Below, one piece after another: positions 34,632 through 44,921 of a stretch of DNA of 64,000 bases. How positions within the stretch are numbered: the stretch's first letter is position 1; the number at the start of each line of letters is the position of its first letter. The notes beneath the pieces were generated by a model. The model made no database searches and was not told the origin of the DNA. It saw only the letters and a list, made by a program, of their open reading frames with translations. Origin of the DNA: Pholiota molesta (Eukaryota; Basidiomycota; Agaricomycetes; Agaricales; Strophariaceae). The DNA lies in the NCBI GenBank assembly GCA_014925825.1, contig JACGCK010000006.1, positions 682,001 to 746,000 on the forward strand. Direction: 5' to 3'. The position numbers and the translations under genes are program-made.

Positions 34632-35252
34632 CTAACCGCGCTTCTTCGAGACACCAACAGTTTTGCCGCGACGGCCTAAACGCTATATGTAAGGAGATGA
34701 ATGGATAATATAATGCAAAATACGTGCCTGTGGTCTTGGTGTGCTGTCCGCGCACACGGAGCCCCCAGTAATGCCTCAGACCACGGTGAGCCCTGATCTT
34801 CTTCAATCGCTCCAAATCATCACGAAGTTTGGAATCCACTCCGTTGGACAAGATTTGCGAGTTCTTGCCATCGACGATATCCTTTTGCCTGTTCAAGAAC
34901 CATGTGGGGATCTTGAATTGTGTGGGGTTTTGGATGATAGTGACGAGGCGCTCAAGCTCATCGGAGTTGAGATCACCAGCGCTGTTTGGCATGAGAATCA
35001 GCAGTATTGAGAAATCGCTAAAATGACATACCGCTTGTTCAAATCAACATCTGCCTTCTTGCAAACCAAGTTGGAGTAACGACGACCAACACCCTTGATC
35101 TCCGTCAGAGCGTACATGATTTTGCGCTTTCCATCGACGTTGGTGTTGAGCAGACGCAGAATGTGCTGCAAATAGATCAGTAAAAGCAGGGAAATATAAC
35201 GACAGTAACTCACTTGGAATTGCTGATGGGCCTCGGGGACAACGAGAGACAT
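34632..35252 (-). CDS. RPS18: Small-subunit ribosomal protein uS13 (RPS18)
   Basis: Four exons, in coding order: 35214-35252, 35032-35165, 34728-34981, 34632-34675. The product of 156 residues matches eukaryotic S18 throughout: [69 protein letters not shown] and the tail [13 protein letters not shown]. The last intron appears to start with GC (ACAG|GCACGT), since no GT donor keeps the frame; the acceptor is the TTTAG before GCCGTCGC. The 13-codon first exon is typical of ribosomal protein genes. Confidence 0.95.
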
Positions 35253-35396
35253 GATGGGCGGTTAAATTTACCTGCAAAATCAAGGGGTGAGCAAACCGTC
35301 CGCAGCGTCATCCACTTTCAGTCCCAGCCATCCATCCCAAATCCAGTCGTAATCTTCTCGCAAATCGGACAATCTTCAAGGCTACGGAATGGATGG

Positions 35397-35827
35397 ATGG
35401 ACTCGCAGCATGAAGACACACCTTTTGTCGTCGGTCGGTCACTGTGCGCGTTGTCGAGGGCCTGCTGGACGTCGGTGGTCTCGCGAAGTCGCTATTTACA
35501 GTTATTTACGACTTATCTCCCGATAAGGTTATTTTCGTAAATATACCGATTTCTGCTCATTCCGAGTTTATGATGCAGCACGTAGGACAACATTTCAAAG
35601 GTAATTTCCGGTCTCTCAAATATCTAAAGAATACAGTCGTATTTGTTGACGAAGATGCAAACGGATGAGATATTTGCTACAAAATGTTCAATTGTAATTC
35701 TGCAGTTAAGTATTGGTACTCGGCAAACACCGGTACCGTCTTAGATGGCACAGTTGTGGCACAGATAAAGCAGGCTCAACAATTGACAAACGAAAACGAC
35801 ACTAATTGCATAGGGTATATAAAATAA
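35397..35827 (+). CDS. Small conserved-looking protein of unknown function
   Basis: Two exons (35397-35600, 35706-35827) encode about 108 residues, starting MDSQHEDTPFVVG and continuing VRVVEGLLDVGGLAKSLFTV, then FKVKYWYSANTGTVLDGT. One base is missing near 35428. A stretch of 51 nt (35524-35574) starts GTTATT and ends GCAG and is a multiple of three, so it may be an intron; without it the protein has 91 residues. I recognise no family. It starts 144 bp from RPS18 on the opposite strand and so shares its promoter region. Confidence 0.5.
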
Positions 35828-35901
35828 TTTGTACATTGGGGCCTTACTTTGTATGGCAGATATCGAGCAATAGGAACAAAACGAAAGAAAGAGAAGATAC
35901 C

Positions 35902-38249
35902 TTACCTATTCGACCCCCTCGCGCTCCTCCCTGACTGGCTGCCCACCATGGACACTCCAATCGCTGCCTCAGGCAAGGTCCATACGCCCGTACTCGAAGA
36001 CCCTGCGGGTGCTTCACCCCACTCCGACTCCGGTGGTGCACGATGCTTCCCGCGCGGCGTCGTCAGCGTTTCTGCCGATAGTGCGGATGACACCTCGCCA
36101 TCGTCGTCTTCGTACCACGTACGCCCGTCCGGCGTGCGCATTTGATAGCGCAGTGGAGTGTTAGCTGAAATTACAGGGGCGCGCTGGACGACGGCTGTGG
36201 CGACGCCGCGTAGTAATCAGAGGCGTACTCGCCTGGCATCCCTGGTGTGTGTCCATGAGACCGGGTCGATCCTGCCTCATGGGTTTCGTGCACCGATGTT
36301 AGAGGCGCACGCTGGGAAGGCGCAGGGCTCACGCCACGCAGAGATGTACCGCCTCTCAGTGAGTCAGTCTTGTTGGACAGTGACTAAGGGTGTACATATT
36401 AGAATTTTGTCATTACCAGAATGAATAGAAGGCGAGCAACATACTGGGGGCTGGACTGAATATTCGGTGCATCGTTATCGTAACTCAGCTGAGAACGTCG
36501 ATCAGAATGCCGGTCGCCCTGGGACGGGCCTTGGGGTTGAATCCATGAGCCGGCATAACTCGATCGTGACTTTGGCCTATACTGGCTTTGGGTTTCCCCT
36601 CCATAGTCAGAAGCAGGCGGTGCACGTTGTTGAATTGAATTTTCACTCTGTGAACATTCAGTTAGTCAAACAACGTCTTGAATGATACAAACATACAAAT
36701 GAACGCTGATGCCGTGGGCTCTGATGGACATTTGGACTCGCAGTCTGACTGCTAACTTCTTCGATAATGCTCATTGGAGAGCGAATGCCACCCGTATACG
36801 GATTATTAACAAGTTCTAGATGAGACAACGAAGACGAGCCAGATGATGAATTCCGACGATGCCTGCTCTTGCGTTGTTGCTGTTGCTGTGGAGTATGCGC
36901 CCTTGGGGGTATAGGGAGCGGATCCTGGCTAGTATAGCTTGACTCTGATGCTGCTGGAAGCGCGGGAGACTGTGACCGCTCAGGCGTCCGCGGCAAGGCA
37001 AACTCATGCGGCGGGGGGAGACGGATCCGCATGTCCGCGCCCAGAACAGGAATGAGGTTGTCAGGCGGGGGGACGACAGCGGGATGCTGCGGCGTAGGGG
37101 TGATTGTACGCACGCTTATCGGTTGACCCATCTGCTCTGCCAAATTAATGCTCGAAGCGCGCCGACTCTCCGCATTAGTACTTGCGGGAGGGTAAACTAG
37201 CGTCGGCTGAGGACTTGGCGCCCTCATACTCGGTGCGCGCGTGCTTGATGCGCGCATACTCGGCCCATTGGGGCTCGGGGCGCGCATACTCGGCGCATTC
37301 GGACTCGGGGCGCGCATACTCATCGCATTGGGACTCGGAGCACGCATGCTCGGAACATATGTGCTCGGCGGGCGTACACTTGTTGCACGCACACTCGGTG
37401 CTGCAGTCGGCGGATTGATGGGAAGGATATCTGGAGGAGGGGGTATGGGGATCGAAGACGAAGCATTCCGGCGCGAGTTTGCTCTTGAATGTCCTGAGCG
37501 CTGGCTGGGAGCTATCATAGATCGCGGGCGGGGTGGTTCCTGGTATGAATGGTGCTCGCTTTGTGGCGAAGATGATCGGCTCTCATCGACGGAATATTCC
37601 TCTTCTTCCTCTCCCCCTTCTTCATAGTACGGTTCATCTGCCAAGGCAATGGCCCGTCCTCTATCCAGGCCCTCTTTCATGCCTAGTCGGTATGCCTCTT
37701 CGCGCGCCGCCTGTATAAGGATTGTTTCATTCAATTGACGCGCCTTGGTTCGATTCTTTGCGGCTTCCGTCTCTGCAGAATGCCTTTGTCTGTCAACAAG
37801 CGCGATCACATCTTGAGCTCGGTATATTTCTCGTTGTGCAGTTTCCAGCTGTATCTTGTACATCCTGGGGATGATTAAAATGCTAACCCCGAGCACTACA
37901 CATTGGAAGGAGAGCTTACCGCAGTTCCTCCTTTGCACGACCTGCATCCCGTAAAGCCTCAAGTCTAGCGTCGTTTACAGCCTTCAAGTGGGAGGTCATC
38001 TCCCGGACCTTTCTTTCAGCATTGTCGGCACGCCGGCGCTCGGTGTCGACTTGGTCCCTCAGCGCCTTGACGTGCGTTTAATTTCCTCCTCCAGAGACTC
38101 TCGCTCGGACGTGCGAGTCGTTCTGGAGTGTCGGCGACTCGATCTGAGGCTAGTGCTAGCATCTACGCCTGAGAAGGAAGGGAAGTTGTGCGCTGAGGGG
38201 TCGGGGGTGTGCGCTGGCTGTTGGGGGCACCAGAGTTGCCAGGCTCCAT
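35902..38249 (-). CDS. Proline/serine-rich coiled-coil protein with tandem APSMRAPSPN repeats
   Basis: Four exons, in coding order: 37920-38249, 36697-37864, 36445-36647, 35902-36368. The first 190 residues are a charged coiled coil (RDQVDTERRRADNAERKVRE, AQREIYRAQDVIALVDRQR, RQLNETILIQAAREEAYRLG). The rest is low complexity: an acidic patch, then about seven copies of a decapeptide (A/T)PSMRAPSPN, then Pro/Ser/Gln stretches. The last part, RYQMRTPDGRTWYEDDDGE, looks more ordered. Bases are missing near 38166, 38075, 36445 (at a splice donor) and 36172; with them the product is 723 residues. I recognise no family. It might be a cytoskeletal or scaffold protein, which is inference from composition. 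Confidence 0.65.
37215..37395 (-). repeat. Coding minisatellite, about 30-bp units
   Basis: Units around the core GGGGCGCGCATACTCGG (plus strand) repeat at 30-bp and shorter spacings and encode APSMRAPSPN-type decapeptides. Unit differences are mostly single-base changes, so the array seems to be expanding by local duplication. Confidence 0.85.
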
Positions 38250-39180
38250 GAGCGCTTGATTCGGACCCAGCCCAGCGTCTGAACCACATTCAACTTGCAC
38301 AGCCACTTTTCATTCTTCCGAAACTTTAACAAACCCAAAACAAACCTACATTCTCCATACCGATACCTACAGGCAATAGCAGGCAAACAGTAACCTGTTC
38401 TGGAGGTTTACAGAAAGCCGCCTGTTCTCAATCCTTCGTAAAGAAGACAGACTCCCAAGCTACCTGATTTGGCTCGATTCACGCAAGATTCACGGGACTC
38501 CGTGGCAGTATAGTGGCTATTGGAACGTGCTGCATTCAATCCCTGCGATATATGAATATTACGACAGCTTATGCCTCATGGGATCTTTGTGAACCACCTG
38601 GTTCGCGCACAGTTCACAGGCTTCCACTGTTCTGTCGGCGTCTCATCTCACCGCTACTGTGTGTACGACGCATGTGCGTCGCACGCTATGTCGTAATAGA
38701 GTTTCCCAGAACCACCGACAGATCTATGTTTCCAAATTTGCTATTCAGCATTGGATATCCAAGCTTGATGCCTTGACCTTTGAAGCGTGAAGCACGGCTT
38801 GCCTGCAACTTGCAAGCTGTTCTTCTTTCGAGCCGCATTATTTTGGGAAAGCTCTCATGTCCCCTTCTTCTTTACTCTGCAGCGTCCCATTGCTTCGTAC
38901 GTCGCCGGCGTGCCGACTGTCAAAGCTTACTCGATGCTCGGATTTGAATGTTGTCCGAGTACGCTCACTATTTCACACCATACTTCCGTTCTCATTCACC
39001 TCCTCCACTACGAATATCATATCTTCATTATTTTAACGACGATGCTATACTCACAGCCCCTCCAACAGCCAGCTATTATCAGCGTGTTTCCTGGCATAAG
39101 GTATCAATTCACAGCCTCGCATGGTCTCGATCAATTACATTGAACAAGTAATCACGCCTAAGCGCTCCAGACGTCAAAAG
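38250..39180. other. Intergenic region, no gene recognised
   Basis: About 930 bp between the divergent coiled-coil gene and the first metacaspase gene. Several frames of 60-110 codons exist but none has a recognisable domain or a splice pattern continuing it. It presumably holds both promoters. Confidence 0.55.
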
Positions 39181-39181
39181 T

Positions 39182-39190
39182 TATAAAATA
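39182..39190 (+). promoter_or_regulatory. TATA box of metacaspase gene 1
   Basis: TATAAAATA stands 46 bp before the ATG at 39228. The second metacaspase gene has the same motif at a similar distance. Confidence 0.55.
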
Positions 39191-39227
39191 CGGTTGCTAC
39201 CCCCAGGTTATCGCTTCACCCTTCAAG

Positions 39228-41464
39228 ATGTCCTCACCCTTCAAGATGTTCGACAGCTTCCTGCACATTGCGTCCTCCCCACTCTCCCTCTTCCGAAGGA
39301 TGATCCATCCCTCCACTGGATGGAAGCTCTTCCGCTCTTCTCCCGGTGCTACGCACAGGCCACCTAAAGATGAAGAACATCCAGCTCAACATCAACAAGC
39401 CCCGCCGAAGAAGAAGGCGCTCCTCATCGGAGTCCGCTCGATTCGCCCACCATTGAAGAAACAGCCTACCAAGGACAAAGAAGCACCAACTCAAGAGAAA
39501 CCACTCAAAGGTCCGCATAACGACGTCAACGACATGCGTGCACTGTTGATTGGTACGCACGCCTGGCTATGCGTCATAATCTATCGTTGCTCATCTCAAC
39601 GCATACTTCTATAGAGGTGTACCACTACGCTCCGGGAGACATCACAACGCTACTCGATGATCCCAACCATATGCAGCCCACCAGGGCTAATATAGTGAGT
39701 TCAAGGTAGTGATAACTGCCGACGTCGACTGACATATTACCAGCTGAAAGCAATTGACGAGCTAGTGAAAGACGCTAATCCGGGCGACAGCTTCTTCTTT
39801 CACTGTAAGTCTGTTTTGTATTATCTATTCTCAATAATTACACTGATTTTTTTTTAGTTGCAGGCCATTCCGGGCAAAAGCCGACCAATGATCCAGAGGA
39901 GGAGGATGGAATGAACGAATGTAGGCTCACCCCATGAATTGTCATCATTGTTTCTAATCATTACCCATTCCTGTAGACATCTTAACCTCCGATGGAAAAA
40001 GGATCCTAGATGATGTGAGCATCACACTTCACTCACTTCGAGTTAGACGTGAATTCTCAACAATTACGTACCTTTTAGATTTTGAATAAACGACTTGTCA
40101 AACCTCTTCCGGCCAAATCTACTTTGACAGCCGTTATAGATTCCTGTCATTCTTGTTCGATGCTAGGTCAGCATACTTGTCCCTTCCTTCTTTTATGGAT
40201 GTTCTGAAAAGACTATCCAGATCTCAAACATTTTCGCTGCAATCGAGTATTCGTACCTTGGATCAATAGAGGAAAACGTAGGACAAAGACTCTTCAATTC
40301 TTTACGTGTAAATATCGTCTTCGTTTATCCATGTGCTTATTCATCTGACGAACTCAACAAATATATAGGCAGGAAGCCAGCGCGTCAGTCGTCTGTTGTC
40401 TATCACAGGAGTGTTCACTCACTGATTCTGTCTTCTACAAACAGTTTTTGGGGCGGGCGAACTTCCGGAACGGGTCCGTACTCTTTCGAATAGAAATGAA
40501 CCCCTGCCATCTATTAGGAGCGTGTTCGCGTCAAGTGCCAAATTCGCGAGGGTGAAACTCGACACCAAATCCACTAGCGCCAAATCTGCAGCTCGCAAAC
40601 TACTCACTCCGTTGTCTATCAATTGCAAAACGAATATCGACGATAATGCTTGGACGACATCTCCGGTTATGTGTGCGTCGCCAACACCCCGGTTCTGCGA
40701 GGGGAACAACTGTAGCCGATCTGGTTCAATCGACGAACGAACTCTTAGGGCAGATGTTGTAAGTTCGATCCATTTATTCATTCTATCAGGACGGATCATT
40801 TAATAGTCCTTTCGTGCAGATCTGTATATCATCTTCGAGGGATGAACAGAAAACATGGGAAGATGCAAATGGGGTGTCTATGACTCAAATTATGGTCAAA
40901 TTTTTGCGTAGGTCTTTCCATCATATCCAATTTATTTTCTCTCAAATTTATAATTGAGTAGGCGCAGACCCACATCCAGTTCTTGATAAACTGATGTCTC
41001 ATATCAGGTATGATTACTTCTGAACATTCTGAATGTTTTCTAAGAAAAACTACAGCTTTACTATCTATGACGCCGCCTATGAGCGAAACAACCGAGCACG
41101 ACAATATAAGAAGGACCATCAATCTTGGGTCACAAGTCGCGTGAAAGATACGACTCCTCGATCAGCCCAATCAAACGACAGTGAAGTCCCATTGAACGGA
41201 AATTCGGGCGCAGAACCAGTAGAATCTGAAGTGCCGCAAGTCAAAAGACTGGGAAAAAACAAAAGGGCAATGAGCCTGGAGATCAGTAATTTCCAAAACC
41301 CTGAGGTAATTATTCTTTTCATAATTCCTTTCAACGTCATTGAATCGATTGTCTCCTTTCCTTAGCTTTCGAGTCATTTTCCTGTCGTAAGCCACTCCGT
41401 TTCCATACTACGTCCTATTCTCACAGACTTTTAGGACATGAAGACTCGCAAATGGAACTTATAA
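39228..41464 (+). CDS. Type I metacaspase, tandem copy 1
   Basis: Fourteen exons: 39228-39552, 39615-39694, 39744-39804, 39858-39920, 39977-40014, 40079-40166, 40221-40307, 40369-40383, 40445-40758, 40820-40907, 40962-41007, 41056-41305, 41366-41386, 41435-41464; exactly 501 residues. The caspase-fold core reads KKKALLIGVRS, GPHNDVNDMRALLIEVYHYA, ITTLLDD, FFFHFAGHSGQ (catalytic His159) and LTAVIDSCHSC (catalytic Cys212). A tail (DEEDGMNEYILTSDG type) places the substrate pocket. The N-terminal region is hydrophobic/basic rather than the zinc-finger/Pro-rich prodomain of yeast Mca1. The C-terminal 270 residues are not obviously caspase p10 and end RKWNL. Metacaspases cleave after Arg or Lys and act in stress, ageing and protein quality control. 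Confidence 0.88.
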
Positions 41465-42320
41465 ACCCTTGCGTTTGTGACTTACTTCCGCAAAAGGACT
41501 GTCCACTTTTCTTCTGACAGACGCTTTACTGCCGCCACCCGTTTATATCTATCTATATCCCTTCCAAATCCCTTTGGGTCAACAATCATACCCTTTCTGA
41601 CGCTTAACTATACCCTCATACTCATATGCTATATACTATATATTTGACTATCGCCCCAACATGTAAATCACTTCCTGGCGAATTTCTGGCAGGCGAGCCG
41701 TCGTAAAATCATTGTCTACAATGAGCTATGGTGCTTATATTGTCGCCTGAGGAATATAAACTGTGTTTTCGAAATGAAGGCAGAGGAAGCTTTACCTTTC
41801 TCTATTTCAGGATCTTTTTCGCGCGATTGGAGGTTGTGGGCGAGTCGCTTGAAACTGGTTTGAGGGATTGCGATGACAGCGTTGTCCCAGCGACACAGAT
41901 CCCGGGCCGGGCTTGAGATCTTGAGAGATCGTGCCACATCGATCGAACGTCCTCCTGCACAATACGCAGGATGTGAGCGTCGGGCGCACCCCAGGGTTTG
42001 AATGCGTGCCGCGACCCACTCTATATGGCCTGACAGGCCCAACGCTCCATCATTATGTCCGAGATGGCATGCAGACTCGGATTCCAATCTTCATTGGCTT
42101 CATGATCTCCCACTCGTCCGTCGCATACGTACTTACCTCCAACTTCATTATTTTGCCGAATGGCACTGCATCATGATGCATGATGATTGATTCATCGTTA
42201 CATTGACCTATCAACGTGTTACAGGATGGACCGATGGTTACAATTACAAGCAGTTCACAGCCTATAATGAATCCCAAAATATCGCCGATGCCATTTACTA
42301 TGATCTTCGCGGCCAGCTCG
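41465..42320. other. Spacer between the metacaspase copies
   Basis: About 860 bp. A 123-codon minus-strand frame (41716-42087) exists, but it shows no domain and no convincing splice sites, so I do not call it a gene. Confidence 0.5.
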
Positions 42321-42329
42321 TATAAAATA
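42321..42329 (+). promoter_or_regulatory. TATA box of metacaspase gene 2
   Basis: TATAAAATA stands 56 bp before the ATG at 42377, the same motif as in front of gene 1. Confidence 0.55.
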
Positions 42330-42376
42330 CAGAGAGGCTGAACGCTCTCGTCGCTTGCTCTTCGCCACAGGAAAAG

Positions 42377-44561
42377 ATGGATCAACGCTATCTAGTCCCC
42401 TGGCTCTCCAAACTGTTATGTTCCCTTCGTATCCCCTTCCCTATTCTGTCCATGCTCAGGAAGATGTTCATTTCCATCACTCATTTCACACCATTCCGGT
42501 CTCTCTTCACCACTATTCATACAACATACCCAAGCGCATCCCAAATAGTCCCCGCGCCCAAGAAGAAGGCGCTCCTCATTGGAGTCTGCGGGACTCGCCT
42601 AGCGCCCAAGACACGGGCCGTTGAAGATCATGAAGGGTCCGACATTCTCAAGGGGCCTCATACAGATGTCAATGCCATGCGCGCCCTCTTAATTGGTACG
42701 TACGTTCTGGTGCTTGAGCTTTTGCATGCATCGTCGCTCAACGTAGCTTTCGCAGAGGTATACGGTTATGCCCCCACCGACATTACATTACTGCTTGACG
42801 ATCTGGATCTCGAGCATGTTCAGCCTACTATAATTAACATAGTGCGTTGAAAAAATTTCCGTGATGGACCAACACTGATTCAATCTTGCAAGTTAAAAGC
42901 GATGGATGATTTGGTGCGCGACGCTAGGCCAGGCGATCGCTTCTTTTTCCACTGTGAGCCTATATACAGTGTCATTTTCTGTGGACAGAATCGCGAACTC
43001 ACCTTGTGCGCCTTAGTTGCAGGCCACGCAGGACAAGACAAAACCGACGATCCTGGCGAGGAAGATGGAATGGACGAGTGTGAGTACATTTAGAACTGAT
43101 GGTCGTAATCACCCACTGTTTCTCAATACATTTTTCTAGACATAGTGGTTTCTGATGGGAAGATCTTAGACAATGTATGCGTTGAATTTTTCTTGCATTA
43201 ACACTTATTTTATGTCGTTCGCCTGCCAGGTCCTATGCGAGCGACTTGTCGCGCCCCTTCCACCTGGCTCCACTTTAACGGCTATCATGGATTCTTGTCA
43301 CTCTTGTTCACTTCTTGGTCGGTGCATTTCGTTCTGAAATTACTATTTTTCACCTAATGAAACTTTTAGATTTGAAGCACCACCGGTGTAATCGAGTATA
43401 CGTACCTTGGATCAGCAAGGGGAAGCGAAGGACGAAAACACGTTTTTACGAGACAGGTACAGTCCAACTATTTTTATTTATAACAACCCAGCTGACAATC
43501 ATGCAGTCAGGAAGGATGCTAGTCAGTCAAAGAGCAGCTATGACCCCATTCAACTATTGACTTTTACCCCATATAAATAGTGTGGCCCTCATCGATGCAA
43601 CTGCGAGAACTCACCCGTAACCTATCGGCTGATGATGTACATTTACCTTCCATGCAGAGCGTGTTTGAGTCAAGCACTTTGCCTACGACTCCCGCTCCCC
43701 GAAAAACGTTAAAAATCCTCACGACTAACATCGACGACGCCGCACCTGTCTTCATGGCGTCTCCGGTTCAAGAGTACGCATCACCCAAGGACCTGTTCTG
43801 CGATGGCTTCAAGTGTCATCAATCTAGTTCGATGGACGAACGCCAACGTCATGCAGATATTGTAAGTATTGTATTTCTAAATATGTTTCAAAACCCATCC
43901 AATATCACCTCTGTCCCAGGTCTGTTTATCATCGTCTGAGGATTCTCAAAAAACCTGGGAAGATGCGAAGGGAGCGTCCATGTCCCAAATTCTGATTGAG
44001 CTATTGCGTATGTCTCGTCATTATATACCCTTTCCTCTCAAGATTTACAATCGCAAACAGGAAAAGAGCCACATCCCATTCTTTATAACATGATGCAGCA
44101 TATCAAGTATGATTTCCCTTGTAGTCACGTTTGATGAAAATATTTATTTGAGCCGCTAGGTTCACTATACATCAGCAGATCTATCTCGATTTGCACACCA
44201 ACGCACGCCAACACAGAAAGAGGGTGGCTTCCTACTTGGCGAAGAAGGAACTAGCATCCAAACGCAAAATCGTGCCAAGGCGTCATTCAGACGGGCAAGC
44301 AACATTGACCCTCGAGCGTCCGCAACCGAAGAAACGGGCTAGGAGAAAGAAGTCGATGAGTTTGGAGATGACTAACTTCCAAGATCCCGAGGTAAATAAT
44401 CTTGTTTAGCCTTCATCACATCTTGGGCTTATGCTAATGGACCTATCTTCTTCCTTCAGCTTTCGAGTCTGTTTCCATTGGTAGGCTATGTTGCTTTTCT
44501 CCAATTGTTCACTCTTCTAATGGCATATTAGGATATGCAGACACGCACCTGGAACATGTGA
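42377..44561 (+). CDS. Type I metacaspase, tandem copy 2
   Basis: Fourteen exons: 42377-42695, 42756-42841, 42893-42953, 43017-43079, 43140-43174, 43230-43317, 43370-43456, 43507-43521, 43581-43861, 43920-44007, 44061-44106, 44160-44391, 44460-44480, 44532-44561; exactly 483 residues. Intron positions and phases match copy 1 exon for exon, including a 15-nt exon 8. Core motifs: KKKALLIGVCG, GPHTDVNAMRALLIEVYGYA, FFFHFAGHAGQ (catalytic His159), LTAIMDSCHSC (catalytic Cys211). Both catalytic residues are kept, so it should be active. Divergence is greatest in exons 1, 9 and 12. It ends DMQTRTWNM, where copy 1 has DMKTRKWNL. Confidence 0.88.
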
Positions 44562-44921
44562 ATTCTGGACCGGATTCTGTCCTGGCATCCAGTCTTGCTG
44601 CTCGCATCTCCACCTGTTTTTAGTTCATCCGTGAGCACACACATCATACACGACATAAGTACTGTATATCACATTTGGGCATATTTTATTCATCTTATTC
44701 CTTGTTTATCATCCTGTTATCGTTATGCTGTCATTTTGCTGTTCTGTACGCATATTACCTATACCACAATGTCTCAACATATCATGTACATCCAATCACC
44801 TCCGATATACCAACCTTCATCGTTTGGCCATTATATCTGGGGCAGGACTCCTTCGATAGAATAGTGAAAATTCAAACGTATAACTTATTGATCCCCTAGT
44901 TTTACATATCTAGTCTATACC
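44562..44921. other. Convergent 3' intergenic region
   Basis: These 360 bp lie between the stops of metacaspase 2 (plus) and the amidohydrolase (minus). They are AT-rich, with no recognisable feature. Confidence 0.6.

Noticed and set aside
41716..42087. Minus-strand frame of 123 codons between the metacaspase genes
   Set aside because: No recognisable domain, no good splice sites, no start context; likely chance.
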